Positions 44,307-53,483 of a DNA stretch of 64,000 nucleotides are shown piece by piece (the first letter of the stretch is position 1; each line of letters begins with the position of its first letter). Source of the DNA: Gloeothece verrucosa PCC 7822. GTDB lineage: Bacteria > Cyanobacteriota > Cyanobacteriia > Cyanobacteriales > Microcystaceae. The stretch lies in NCBI RefSeq assembly GCF_000147335.1, contig NC_014533.1, positions 186,001-250,000 on the forward strand, read 5' to 3'. The position numbers were made by a program, and so were the translations under genes. The notes beneath the pieces are model-generated. The model did no database searches, was not told where the DNA came from, and saw only the letters and a list, made by a program, of their open reading frames with translations.

Positions 44307-44417
44307 ATGGAGAATACCATAATTCTAGATAGAATATTAGGGAGTTTAGCAATAATAATTTTAATAGGAGGACTGGTAATGCTATTAAATGGCGTTTTAA
44401 AAATGGGCGGTAAATAA
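44307..44417 (+). CDS. Possible 36-residue single-span membrane protein
   Basis: A short open frame: ATG 44307, product beginning MENTIILDRILGSLAI, a long hydrophobic span (LAIIILIGGLVMLLNGVL) and a basic end KMGGK, stop TAA at 44415. AGGA lies 11 bp upstream. The shape is that of small subunits and regulators of membrane complexes, which cyanobacterial annotations often miss. It resembles no photosynthetic small subunit I can recall (PetN, PetM, PsaM, PsbX). It lies directly before the palindromic repeat array. Confidence 0.4.
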   Translation: MENTIILDRILGSLAIIILIGGLVMLLNGVLKMGGK

Positions 44418-44440
44418 TTAAGCTTCTGCCGTACTTTTCT

Positions 44441-45089
44441 AATTTGAGCTAAATTATTCGGTTTCAAGAGTTGACTTATGCGGTAAATAAAACCCGAAAA
44501 AAAATTATTCTGCCGCAAAAAAAATGATTGAACCGATAATTATTTTTTCTCATTTACATTTTTAATTTGAGCTAAATTACTCGGTATTACTCGGTTTCAA
44601 GAGTTGACTCACGCAGCAAATAAAACCAAAAAAAAATTATTCTGTCGCAAAAAAAAATGATTGAACCGATAATTCATTTTTATTATTAAAAACTAGCTAA
44701 TCTTTGTAATTTGAGCTAAATTATTCGGTTTTAAGAGTTGACTCACGCGACAAATAAACTCCCAAAAAAAATTATTCTGCCGCAAAAAAAATGATTGAAC
44801 CGATAATTGGTTTTTCTCATCTACAAGCGGCTTATCTTTTTAATTCAAACTAAATTACTCGGCTTCAAGAGTTGACTCACGCAGCAAATAAAAGCTGAAA
44901 AAAAATTATTCTGTCGAAAAAAAAATGATTGAGCCAATAATTTATTTTTAGAATTTAAACGCGTCTTATCTTTTTAATTCAAGCTAAATTACTCGGCTTC
45001 AAGAGTTGACTCACGCAGCAAATAAACTCCAAAAAAAAATTATTCTGCCGCAAAAAAAATGATTGAACCGATAATTGGTTTTTCTCATC
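44441..45089. repeat. Array of five tandem palindromic units of 123-144 bp
   Basis: Units begin at about 44441, 44564, 44708, 44842 and 44976. Each has a conserved core of roughly 90 bp that is an imperfect palindrome: AATTATTCGGTTTCAAGAG on the left against TTGAACCGATAATT on the right, and inside that GCAGCAAATAAA against TTATTCTGCCGC, with A-runs in the centre. Between cores are 30-45 bp of variable, T-rich DNA. Both strands could fold into long hairpins. There is no sustained reading frame. A family 1 element interrupts the fifth unit at 45090; the sequence before the break equals that of unit 3. Confidence 0.85.
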
Positions 45090-45220
45090 TAAGTACCTGG
45101 ACATAAATAAAGCTTTCTGTATTAAGAAATGTAAAACTCTCCTAACTCTTACCCATTGCCCTTTCCCCGCAACCCCATTGCCCAATCTCACAGTTAACTT
45201 TAATTTTGTCCACCTACTTA
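45090..45220. repeat. Family 1 inverted-repeat element, complete copy
   Basis: TAAGTACCTGGACATAAATA to TTTTGTCCACCTACTTA, TA at both edges. The interior is almost the same as the copy at 21504-21634, so these two moved or were copied recently. The insertion point is inside the trailing part of the fifth palindromic unit. It ends 14 bp from the stop of the hybrid histidine kinase gene. Confidence 0.9.
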
Positions 45221-45234
45221 ATATCAATTCACTT

Positions 45235-47685
45235 TTAAGAAAGCAGATTGTGAAAGAAATTTGATTTACTGCTAAGATTCACAACCACTTCAATCAAATA
45301 ATTGGGATCAATAGGTTTTGCAATATAACATTGAAACCCTGCTTCAGTTGCTATTTTTTGGTCTTCTTCTTTAGCAAAGGCAGTCAGAGCGATGGCAGGT
45401 ATATAACACTTAGGTGCAGGTTGAAAAGATCGAATTCGGCGGATCAAAGAATAACCATCCTCGTCCGGCATACCAATATCACTAATTAAAATATTTATAT
45501 CTAATTGAGAAATAATATTAAAAGCTTCTGTAGCCGATGCCGCTAAAGTTACCTGAGCCTGCTGTTGCTCTAAAATAAAAGCAATCAACTCTCGGTTATC
45601 AAAATCATCATCCACGACTAAAATTTTTAGCCCAACCAATTGGGGAAATCCTTCAAAATTGATGGCTGAATTCTCCCCAGAGGTTACACAACAGGAGTCT
45701 TGAGTGGGCAATTGTACAATAAAAGTAGCACCTTTACCAACACCTGGACTAGCCGCATAAACACTACCCCCATGCAATTCTACCAAGTGACGGACAATTG
45801 CCAAACCCAATCCCAAGCCGCTTTGTGAACGGGTTTTTGAGGGATCAGCTTGACGAAATCGCTCGAAAATAAACGGCAAAAACTCAGGGGAAATGCCTTG
45901 TCCGGTATCAGCCACCGTAATTTTAGCTAGAGAACCCTCTTGAGAAAGTTGAACATTAATTTTCCCTCCTGTAGAAGTAAACTTAATCGCATTAGAGAGC
46001 AAATTACCAACAATTTGTTCTAAACGATAAGCATCTCCGAACACCGGTTTTGTAGAGGTATCAAGATTTGATGAAATTTCAATAGCTTTAGCTTTAATGT
46101 TCGGTCTTAGTGTGTCTATTACCGTATCAATTAGGGGAATTAAATAAACCGGTTCCCGCGAAATATGTAATCGGTTTTGAATAATACGAGAAATGTCCAA
46201 CAAGTCTTCAATTAATTTTTTTTGAAGTAAAGCATTGCGCTCAATAATAGTAATCGCTTGATTAACCATTGTGTCTTCAAACTCTCGCTTATGTAATAGT
46301 TGTGACCATCCCAACATTGCATTAAGAGGATTCCTAAGTTCATGAGAAACAATGGCTAAAAATTCGTCTTTAATTTGATTAGCTTGTTGAGCTTGTTGGT
46401 ATAAGTAAGCATTATCTAAAGCAATGGCGGCGCGTCGTGCCAATTCTTGAGCGAGAGCAAGATCTGTATGATCGTAAGTGCGACTGGTCTTAGTGGAAAT
46501 TAACGTAATTGTCCCAAAATTGCGGTCATGAACTATCATTGGTACTGCCATCGAGGCTTGAATCCCAAGCTTTTGAAGGATAGTAAGATGGCGTGCATCC
46601 TGAGCTATTTCTTGCCAAACTGAACTAGAAACATAATGTTTTAACTCGGATTGATTAATGTTTAATAGCTTTACCGCACCGTAATCAGCAGACAAAGGGT
46701 AATTTTGTCTAAGTTCAAGCATCAAAGCACTAAGAGATGGATCTGTTGCCGCCACAATTGGCTCATCAAATACCAGTTTAGTCGGTTCAACTAGATCAAT
46801 TACACAAATATCGGCTAGTGTTGGTACTACCAAATTCACTAAATTTTTTAACGTCAAATGATAGTCTAGTGAAGAAGCGAACAAGCGGCTGGCATTAGCT
46901 AAAAACTGAAACCTTTGCTTTTCGGTTTCGGCTCGTGCTTGTGCTTGTTTGCGTTCAGTAATATCCTCCATTAATCCCTCAATAATAATGTCGCTACTTT
47001 CTTGAGTAAAAGTTGTGCTAATTTTTACCCAACGTGTGCCACCATCTGCACATCTCAGTTGAATTTCTCGCTCTTGCGCTTCTCCATTTTGGGTTAACTG
47101 AGCCAACAGTTCTGTATAATGGTCGGGTTCAAAGTAAGCTTGTAGTGAGTGGGTAGAAGGAATTTCTGTGATGGACTGAAGACCCAATAATCGTAAAAAG
47201 GCCGGGTTAGCTTCCAGCAATAAACCCTTAGCCGTGAGGCGGTAGATTCCTACATTTAGGTGGTTGAGCAACGTTTGAATACGTGTCTGTAAATTTGCCG
47301 CTTTTACTTGTGCTGCTACTCGTTCTAAAGCCGCTTGAACGGCTGCCGGTAACCGAACATAATGACTCGGAGATTTAACCACATAATCATTTAGCCCGCA
47401 TTTCATAGCCTCAAGTGCAGTTTCTTGTGTGGCGGTATTGGTAAACATGATCACTGGGCAAGTGGGATGATGAGCCTTAATAATTTTTAGTACATTTATT
47501 CCATTACTCCAGTGAAGTTGATAATCTGTAATAACGACATCAAATAAATAATTGCTTAAAACTTGACTAAACTGAGCCTCTGTGCCTACTTCAGTGATCT
47601 CTATTTCTGAAAAAGACTTTTTCAACTGATGAATGGCTAGGGCACGATCATCGCGGTTGTCATCAATAATGAGGACTCGCAGCAT
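45235..47685 (-). CDS. Hybrid histidine kinase: REC-PAS-GAF-HisKA-HATPase-REC
   Basis: An 816-residue cytoplasmic sensor kinase with no membrane segment. Order: receiver (LRVLIIDDNRDDRALA, phospho-acceptor in VVITDYQLHWSNG) at 1-120; PAS at about 145-255; GAF at about 265-430; HisKA with DEFLAIVSHELRNPLNAM near 455; HATPase with GNLLSNAIKFTSTGG, ADTGQGISPEF and GLGLGLAIVRHLVELHGG; second receiver (LKILVVDDDFDNREL, LISDIGMPDEDGYS) at about 690-805. A receiver at each end suggests a phosphorelay that both takes and gives signals. The 260-bp gap to the next upstream gene suggests its own promoter. Confidence 0.92.
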   Translation of the reverse strand: MLRVLIIDDNRDDRALAIHQLKKSFSEIEITEVGTEAQFSQVLSNYLFDVVITDYQLHWSNGINVLKIIKAHHPTCPVIMFTNTATQETALEAMKCGLNDYVVKSPSHYVRLPAAVQAALERVAAQVKAANLQTRIQTLLNHLNVGIYRLTAKGLLLEANPAFLRLLGLQSITEIPSTHSLQAYFEPDHYTELLAQLTQNGEAQEREIQLRCADGGTRWVKISTTFTQESSDIIIEGLMEDITERKQAQARAETEKQRFQFLANASRLFASSLDYHLTLKNLVNLVVPTLADICVIDLVEPTKLVFDEPIVAATDPSLSALMLELRQNYPLSADYGAVKLLNINQSELKHYVSSSVWQEIAQDARHLTILQKLGIQASMAVPMIVHDRNFGTITLISTKTSRTYDHTDLALAQELARRAAIALDNAYLYQQAQQANQIKDEFLAIVSHELRNPLNAMLGWSQLLHKREFEDTMVNQAITIIERNALLQKKLIEDLLDISRIIQNRLHISREPVYLIPLIDTVIDTLRPNIKAKAIEISSNLDTSTKPVFGDAYRLEQIVGNLLSNAIKFTSTGGKINVQLSQEGSLAKITVADTGQGISPEFLPFIFERFRQADPSKTRSQSGLGLGLAIVRHLVELHGGSVYAASPGVGKGATFIVQLPTQDSCCVTSGENSAINFEGFPQLVGLKILVVDDDFDNRELIAFILEQQQAQVTLAASATEAFNIISQLDINILISDIGMPDEDGYSLIRRIRSFQPAPKCYIPAIALTAFAKEEDQKIATEAGFQCYIAKPIDPNYLIEVVVNLSSKSNFFHNLLS

Positions 47686-47944
47686 GAAGTAATGTAGGAG
47701 CTTAATAAGATAATTTAATCTATTATAAATAGTACATAAATATTTTAGATCTAACTAAAGGTAGATATGTAATATTTGTAACAGAACTTAAACTAAGTTT
47801 TGAATAGCAAATTTTTTCAGCTAAAACTCTGCTAAAAATGCCATTGTGAGGGGATAACAAAAGCTTAAATCTTTTTATGAAAAAAAATCAAAGCTTAAAT
47901 CCTTTTAAAAATGGGAGAAAACCCCCGAAAAATCTCAAAACGTT

Positions 47945-48400
47945 TTAAATCCAACTATTTAACTCAGGCTTTTCATTATAAATTATCCAGTGAAGATTAA
48001 GGGTTTGAATAATATTAACTAACTGATCAAAATTTGGGGGTTTAACAATATAAGCATTAGCTCCCAAATCGTAAATCCGGTTTATATCAGTATACTCTCG
48101 GGATGAAGTTAAAACCACTACCGGCAGCCGCCTAATGCCAGGTTGTTGGCGAAGCCACATTAAAACTTCTGCTCCAGAACGTCGAGGCAGCTTAAGGTCT
48201 AACAAAATAAATACAGGCAACGGATAAACAGTGCGGTCTAAATAAGGAGCTTGTCCTGCAAGATATTGCACTGCCGCATCACCATCGTGAACCACTTGTA
48301 TAGGAGTGGTAATATTCGCTTTACGAATAGCTCGCTGAATCAGAAAAACATCTTTAGGATTATCCTCAACCAGCAAAATCGTGCTTAAATCAGTAGTCAT
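47945..48400 (-). CDS. Single-domain response regulator (Rcp1-like)
   Basis: A 151-residue receiver domain with no output domain. TILLVEDNPKDVFLIQRAIR, FILLDLKLPRRSGAEVLMWL with the phospho-Asp, VVVLTSSREYTD and AYIVKPPNFDQL cover the five conserved positions. The IQVVHDGDAAVQYLAGQ segment is typical of Rcp1-type regulators that accept phosphate from phytochrome-like kinases. The gene lies 6 bp downstream of the REC-PAS kinase gene, so that kinase is its probable partner. Confidence 0.92.
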   Translation of the reverse strand: MTTDLSTILLVEDNPKDVFLIQRAIRKANITTPIQVVHDGDAAVQYLAGQAPYLDRTVYPLPVFILLDLKLPRRSGAEVLMWLRQQPGIRRLPVVVLTSSREYTDINRIYDLGANAYIVKPPNFDQLVNIIQTLNLHWIIYNEKPELNSWI

Positions 48401-48406
48401 AGTTGC

Positions 48407-49915
48407 TCATATTGATAAAGCCAATTGTATCCAAAAGCGACTTCCTTGTCCAGGTTGAGATTCAACGCCAACCGCTCCTCCCATACGTTCTACACCTTTT
48501 CGCACGATGGCTAATCCAATTCCCGTCCCCGGATATTCTTCCTCACTGTGAAGCCGAGTAAAAGGTCTAAAGATTTGTTGCTGTTGCGCTAAAGGAATAC
48601 CAATACCATTATCTTCTATCCACAAACGACATTGCTCTCCCTCTAGTTGTGCCCAAATTCTTACCTGGGGATGTACATTTGAGGTTGAGGATTCCTCTAG
48701 TGGCACAAATTTTACAGCATTAGCCAATAAATTTGTCAAAACTTGAATAAGAATAATAAGATTTGCTTGCACCATTGGCAGAGGCTCCTCAATGCTCACC
48801 TCGGCCTGTCGCTGTCTCATTTCAAAATCCATTTCAGTCAAGACATGGGTTAACAGCAAAGATAGGTTAACCGGTTCAAGCTCAATCTCTGTCTGCTTTA
48901 AGCGGCTATAACTTAAAAGCTCAGTAATTAAAACATCTAATTTTTGAGCATTAGCCGCAATACGTTGAATATATTCTAATTTAGTCAAATCAAAAGATTC
49001 TTTATCCTCTAACAATAATTGAGTAAACCCTTGAATAGTTCTTAAGGGAGCGCGTAAGTCATGAGAAACCGAATAAGCAAATTCCTCTAAATCTTGATTC
49101 GCTTCTTCGAGTTGGGCAGTACGTTCTATCACTCGGGCTTCTAAAGTATTATTCAGTTGCTCAAGTGCGGCCTCAGCTTGCTTACGTTGTGTGATATCTT
49201 CGAGCAGCCCATCTACAACCCTAATTCCTTCAACAGAATTGAGAGTAGTGGTTAGAAGTGCCCAAAAGAAAGTATTATCACCCCGTTGTATTTGCACTTC
49301 TCGCTCTTGTCGTTGTGGCGGCTCTAAATTGACTAATAAACGATAACATTCACGAGTATCAATTAAATACATTTCATTTGCCTGAGCTAGAGAACTTACT
49401 CCCAATAGCTCTAAAAAAGCTCGGTTAGCTTCAATCAATATACCATTTGAAATAGAGCGGAAAATGCCCACCTTCAATTGATTAAGCAACCCTTGCAAAC
49501 GAATTTGTAAGAGAATAGCCCGTTGTCTTGTTTCAATTCGCTCTAAAGCCAAACTAATAGCCGTAGGAACCCGAATATAACGGCCAGGTTCTTTAATAAT
49601 GTAATCATCAAGCCCAGACTTTAAGGCTTCGACGGCAATTTCTTCAGTTCCGGTATTAGTAAACATCACCACCGGACAACGGGGGTAATGCGCCTTAACC
49701 GTTCGTAGCACTTCTAACCCGTTACTCCAACCTAACTCATAGTCAGTCACAACCACATCAAAAGTATCAACATTAATAGCCTGCTCAAATGCTTGGGCAT
49801 CAATCACTTCTTGCACTTGTAATCCTAAAAATACCCGTTGCAATTCACGGATAATTAAAGTGCGATCACTACGGTTATCATCAATCAAAAGAACTCGGAG
49901 AGGTTGACTCATCAC
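48407..49915 (-). CDS. Sensor histidine kinase: REC-PAS-HisKA-HATPase
   Basis: A 502-residue soluble kinase. The N-terminal receiver (LRVLLIDDNRSDRTLIIREL, VVVTDYELGWSNGLEVL) is close to that of the hybrid kinase at 45235, so the two share ancestry. A PAS domain follows (about 140-250), a short coiled coil, HisKA with FAYSVSHDLRAPLRTIQGF near 280, and HATPase (TNLLANAVKFV, IEDNGIGIPLAQ, TGIGLAIVRKGVERMGG). The SVSHDLRAPLRTI version is that of phytochrome-type kinases. It is 11 bp from the CHASE3 kinase gene upstream and 6 bp from the response regulator downstream. Confidence 0.92.
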   Translation of the reverse strand: MMSQPLRVLLIDDNRSDRTLIIRELQRVFLGLQVQEVIDAQAFEQAINVDTFDVVVTDYELGWSNGLEVLRTVKAHYPRCPVVMFTNTGTEEIAVEALKSGLDDYIIKEPGRYIRVPTAISLALERIETRQRAILLQIRLQGLLNQLKVGIFRSISNGILIEANRAFLELLGVSSLAQANEMYLIDTRECYRLLVNLEPPQRQEREVQIQRGDNTFFWALLTTTLNSVEGIRVVDGLLEDITQRKQAEAALEQLNNTLEARVIERTAQLEEANQDLEEFAYSVSHDLRAPLRTIQGFTQLLLEDKESFDLTKLEYIQRIAANAQKLDVLITELLSYSRLKQTEIELEPVNLSLLLTHVLTEMDFEMRQRQAEVSIEEPLPMVQANLIILIQVLTNLLANAVKFVPLEESSTSNVHPQVRIWAQLEGEQCRLWIEDNGIGIPLAQQQQIFRPFTRLHSEEEYPGTGIGLAIVRKGVERMGGAVGVESQPGQGSRFWIQLALSI

Positions 49916-49926
49916 TTAACTGGGTA

Positions 49927-51840
49927 TTACAAGAGAACGGCCTTTGGCAGCGCAATCCAAAAATGGCTTCCTTGTCCCAATAGCGATTGTACACCAACTC
50001 GCCCACCCATTCGTTCTAGCCCTTTACGAACGATGGCTAAACCAATGCCCGTACCGGGGTAGCTTTCAGCACCATGCAGACGTTCAAACACTTGGAATAC
50101 TCGCTCTTGATGTTCGGGTGCAATGCCTATACCGTTGTCTACAATTGATAATTTTATCCAATCCTGATTATCTTGCCGCTCTGTGGTTACAAAAATATCT
50201 ATCTGCGGTTGAATATCTGGTTTAATAAATTTAAGGGCATTACTGAGCAGATTAACAATAACTTGAATAAGAGTTGAACGATGAGCCATCACTTGAGGCA
50301 GTGGCAAAGCAATCTGAATTTGAGCGTGTTTTTCCTCAATCTGAGTAGTTAATTGCTTTAGTGCTTGGTCTAGGACTTGATCTAATGCAGTGGGCTGTAA
50401 AATGATTTCAGTACGAGTCAAGCGGCTATAGGCCAGCAAATCGCTGATTAATTGATTCATTTGAGCCGCATCATCAATAATAGAGTCAATATAACTTTTA
50501 CAAAAATCTTCTATTTGACTACCACAGTCTTCTAACAATGCTACAGCAAAACCTTGTATCGTTCGTAAAGGGGCCCGCAGGTCATGAGAAACTGAATAAG
50601 TAAAGGTTTCTAACTCCTGATTAATTTCTTGTAATTGGGCAGTGCGTTCAATAACTCGTTGCTCCAACTCTAAATTCAATTGCCGCAACTCTTGTTGTAT
50701 TTGTTGACGTTCAGCTTCGATTTGCTTACGTTGACTGATATCTTCTACAACAGAAATAAAATATTTTGGCTCTCCATTGGCTTTTCGCACCAGTGATACA
50801 GTTAAATTAACCCAAATTAGGAAATTATTCTGATGAATATAACGCTTTTCTATAGAATAAGTTTGAATTTGATTGTTGAGCATTCGAGCCACATAATTAA
50901 GATCAATAGTTAAGTCATCAGGATAAGTAATCTCTTGAAAAGTTCGAGCAAGTAACTGTTCATTGGTATAACCTAAAATTTCACAGAGTTTCTGATTAAC
51001 CCGCAGCCATTGACCCGTTAAACTGACATGAGCAATTCCAACGGCGGCTTGATTAAAAGTAGAACGAAATTGTTGTTCTTGTTCTCGGAGTTTTATTTCT
51101 GCTTGTTGATGTTCGATTAATTCTTGTTGTAAAGCGCCTGCTGATTGCTGGGCTTCTTGCGTTTTAACTTGGGCTATACGTAGGGCATTTTCATAAATTT
51201 TAGACACTTGAATAATTTGGCGACTAATAAAATAAGCCAGCACAGCCCCCACAATAAGAGCTAAACAGACGGTACTTAGAGTAATAAAATGAGTCGTTTT
51301 TTCAGCTTTTTGAGTGCGTTGATCACGTAATTTTTCTTCAGCTATGATGAACAGAGTAAGTTGTTGCCGCATCTGGTCCATCACTTGTTTTCGGCGTTGG
51401 AGATCACTTAAAGATTCAGGTTGACCTTGTTGGCGGTGAGTGATCGCTGGTAAAAGTTGTTGCTTCCATTGTTGATATAAAGCAATTAACTTAGTGACTC
51501 TTTGGACTTGATTAGGATTATCTGAAACAAAACGTTTTAAATCTTTTAATTCTGGCTCAATCAAACTCTGGGCTTGTTCATAAGGTTGTAAAAACTCTTG
51601 ATTTCCTGTCAATAAATAGCCGCGAAATCCCGTTTCCATATCTAAAAGTAGCTTTTGGGAATAATTACCTTGGGATATCACTTGAGCCGAGTGAGTCACC
51701 CAACGCAGAGCCGATAATAACTCAGTAATTTGCCAAATAGAAACACCAGAAATAAAAGCTAACAAGATAATAGGTAAAATGATGGCACGAGTTAGCCTTT
51801 TCCGAAATAAGGTTTGAGAAAATTCAAGAATCAGACTCAT
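49927..51840 (-). CDS. Membrane sensor histidine kinase: CHASE3-PAS-HisKA-HATPase
   Basis: A 637-residue kinase. Two membrane spans (LTRAIILPIILLAFISGVS near residue 20 and FITLSTVCLALIVGAVLAYF near 190) enclose a CHASE3 sensor (GNYSQKLLLDMETGFRGYLL). Then come a coiled coil, a PAS domain (about 255-370; AVGIAHVSLTGQWLRVN), HisKA with FTYSVSHDLRAPLRTIQGF and HATPase (VNLLSNALKFIKP, VDNGIGIAPEHQ, TGIGLAIVRKGLERMGG). It senses an unknown periplasmic signal. First gene of the three-gene minus-strand unit ending with the response regulator. Confidence 0.93.
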   Translation of the reverse strand: MSLILEFSQTLFRKRLTRAIILPIILLAFISGVSIWQITELLSALRWVTHSAQVISQGNYSQKLLLDMETGFRGYLLTGNQEFLQPYEQAQSLIEPELKDLKRFVSDNPNQVQRVTKLIALYQQWKQQLLPAITHRQQGQPESLSDLQRRKQVMDQMRQQLTLFIIAEEKLRDQRTQKAEKTTHFITLSTVCLALIVGAVLAYFISRQIIQVSKIYENALRIAQVKTQEAQQSAGALQQELIEHQQAEIKLREQEQQFRSTFNQAAVGIAHVSLTGQWLRVNQKLCEILGYTNEQLLARTFQEITYPDDLTIDLNYVARMLNNQIQTYSIEKRYIHQNNFLIWVNLTVSLVRKANGEPKYFISVVEDISQRKQIEAERQQIQQELRQLNLELEQRVIERTAQLQEINQELETFTYSVSHDLRAPLRTIQGFAVALLEDCGSQIEDFCKSYIDSIIDDAAQMNQLISDLLAYSRLTRTEIILQPTALDQVLDQALKQLTTQIEEKHAQIQIALPLPQVMAHRSTLIQVIVNLLSNALKFIKPDIQPQIDIFVTTERQDNQDWIKLSIVDNGIGIAPEHQERVFQVFERLHGAESYPGTGIGLAIVRKGLERMGGRVGVQSLLGQGSHFWIALPKAVLL

Positions 51841-51881
51841 CAGGGAACAGGGAACAGGCTAGAGGCAATTAGGCTATAAGC

Positions 51882-52169
51882 TTACCACTGAAGTCTTGAG
51901 GCAACAACAAAAAGCAGCACAGCCAACCCTAGAGTTTTTCGGAAATAGTTAACACCATTAAACAGTTCCAGCCACGCCCATGTAAACCAAGCCCCAAAAG
52001 CCACTGCATCTAGAGCGAGATAAATATTGCCGCTAGGAACTAAAAATTTAGCTAAAGTCGTTACTAATGCCACCAAAAAAGGTAAATTCGGTTTTTGAGC
52101 TATAACGATGTTACCTTCGTCATCTCGAAAATAAGAATCAAAAAAAGTATTTTCCATGTCCTGATCCAA
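51882..52169 (-). CDS. Small membrane protein, unknown function
   Basis: A 95-residue protein. After a polar N-terminus (DEGNIVIAQKPNLPF) there are three hydrophobic spans: FLVALVTTLAKFLV, NIYLALDAVAFGAWFTWAWL and the C-terminal GLAVLLFVVASRLQW. It resembles small conserved cyanobacterial membrane proteins without a known role. It is 42 bp upstream of the CHASE3 kinase gene on the same strand and may be its operon partner. Confidence 0.7.
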   Translation of the reverse strand: MDQDMENTFFDSYFRDDEGNIVIAQKPNLPFLVALVTTLAKFLVPSGNIYLALDAVAFGAWFTWAWLELFNGVNYFRKTLGLAVLLFVVASRLQW

Positions 52170-52246
52170 AATTTATAATTATGCTAATCCTCCTCCAAAG
52201 CAGTAGACCTGCATCTTAAGAGAGAGATTCAAGATAAAGCCTTAGT

Positions 52247-52300
52247 ATAAGTAGTCGGACACTCATTAAAGTTAACTGTGAGGTTAGGGTGACCTCCTAA
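52247..52300. repeat. Family 1 element end in reverse orientation
   Basis: TATAAGTAGTCGGACACTCA followed by TTAAAGTTAACTGTGAGGTTAGGG. This is the inverse of the right end found at 13310-13347 and 56580-56612. Behind it comes unrelated sequence with pyrimidine-rich CCTTTCCCCTTTCCCC and a TTAGATGCGTAACAGC stretch, so the rest of the copy is scrambled. Confidence 0.6.
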
Positions 52301-52771
52301 GCTAAGACGCATTTAATTTTTATAACTTTATTTTTGGTACAAAGGTTCAATCCTTTCCCCTTTCCCCTTTCCCCCTTCTTTATCTGGACTAATAATTTAG
52401 ATGCGTAACAGCTTAGCACAAGCGACTGTGCGTAGCGCGGAGCATCGTAGGGTGAGGGGAATGGGTGTGGGGGAATTGTAAAATGCCTGAAATCCTTACC
52501 GCTTGTTGCTTACCTCTCCATAAAAGTTTCCTCAGTTCCGGCAATTGGGACTGAGGAAGAGAATAGGGATTGATTAGTATAAACCAGCAGAATAATATTT
52601 GTTGATGCTGGGGTCTTTACGTATAAACTCTTATATTAATGTAAATAAGTTTTCAACTTTTCGCAGTGATTTAGATCATTAGTAGGTTAAGATTTTCCTC
52701 ACTGACGAAAAAGAAAATAGGGAATAATTAACTGGACATCAATCAACAGAATTAACTTAATATAATCCTCT
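52301..52771. other. Intergenic region with decayed repeat pieces
   Basis: Contains a pyrimidine-rich block (CCCCTTTCCCCTTTCCCCC), a TTGTAAAATGCCTGAAATCC piece like the interior of family 1 elements and AACTGGACATCAATCAAC near 52731, an eroded family 1 end. No gene seen. Confidence 0.5.
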
Positions 52772-53227
52772 TTATTGAGGAACTGGATACTGATCAAAGC
52801 GGTGCATCAAGTCCAGTAGTTCATCAGAACTAGGTTGTCGTCCGTTTTTAGTGAGTTCAGCCAGTCCCTCAAAATACTGTTCTCGTGAATCAGCAGGGCA
52901 AAACATGATTAATAAAGTAGCTCTTGTGGTACCAGGGTTACTAAATCCATGTGGCGTATTTTCGGGGACTAACATAAGTGCCCCAGGAGCCGCCGATATT
53001 CGTTCTTGGTTGAGAATGAGTTCTACTTGCCCTTCTACAACATAAAAAATTTCTGTTAACTGTTTGTGAATGTGGGGACTTGCTCCATCGGTTCCAGGTT
53101 CCATCACAAACTCAAACAAGCCAAAATGATTTTTTGTATCTTTGCCTGTCACTTTAAAAGTACAAGTGCTGGTGCGTATCTGAACAGATGGCCCTTCGCC
53201 TGGCTGTAAAATCAGAGGGAGACACAT
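52772..53227 (-). CDS. Cupin-domain protein
   Basis: A 151-residue single cupin barrel. Motif 1 is SPHIHKQLTEIFYVVEGQVE, with His-x-His and Glu as metal ligands; motif 2 is VPENTPHGFSNPG with the final His. All four ligands of a metal-binding cupin are thus present. Such small cupins include dioxygenases, isomerases and sugar-binding proteins, so the reaction is open. It is a single gene, divergent from the PEP-CTERM gene at 53484. Confidence 0.88.
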   Translation of the reverse strand: MCLPLILQPGEGPSVQIRTSTCTFKVTGKDTKNHFGLFEFVMEPGTDGASPHIHKQLTEIFYVVEGQVELILNQERISAAPGALMLVPENTPHGFSNPGTTRATLLIMFCPADSREQYFEGLAELTKNGRQPSSDELLDLMHRFDQYPVPQ

Positions 53228-53483
53228 ACTAACTCCTAAAATTAAAAAGTCTTGAGAATTACTTTTATAGTATCAATTTACATCTTGCCTTTTGCTATAT
53301 CGTGGATTTTTGCCGAAAGTGTAATTCAAACTACTACCGTTCAAAAAAGTGCTGTGGTAATCTCTTGTCTGTAATTACGGTATTTCGATAAATATACTGT
53401 AATTTATACCCTAGCTCACTTGATTAAAACATTTAATCTATTAAACGTTAACAACCTTGACTTTTTGTGAGGAGCATTATCTA

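Noticed and set aside
44441..45089. The array as a CRISPR locus.
   Set aside because: Units of 123-144 bp with about 90-bp imperfect palindromic cores and no regular spacers; no cas genes nearby.
44258..45227. Minus-strand frames with repeated peptide RQNNFF in the palindromic array.
   Set aside because: The frames change between units and include the family 1 element; the repeat of the peptide only reflects the repeat of the DNA.
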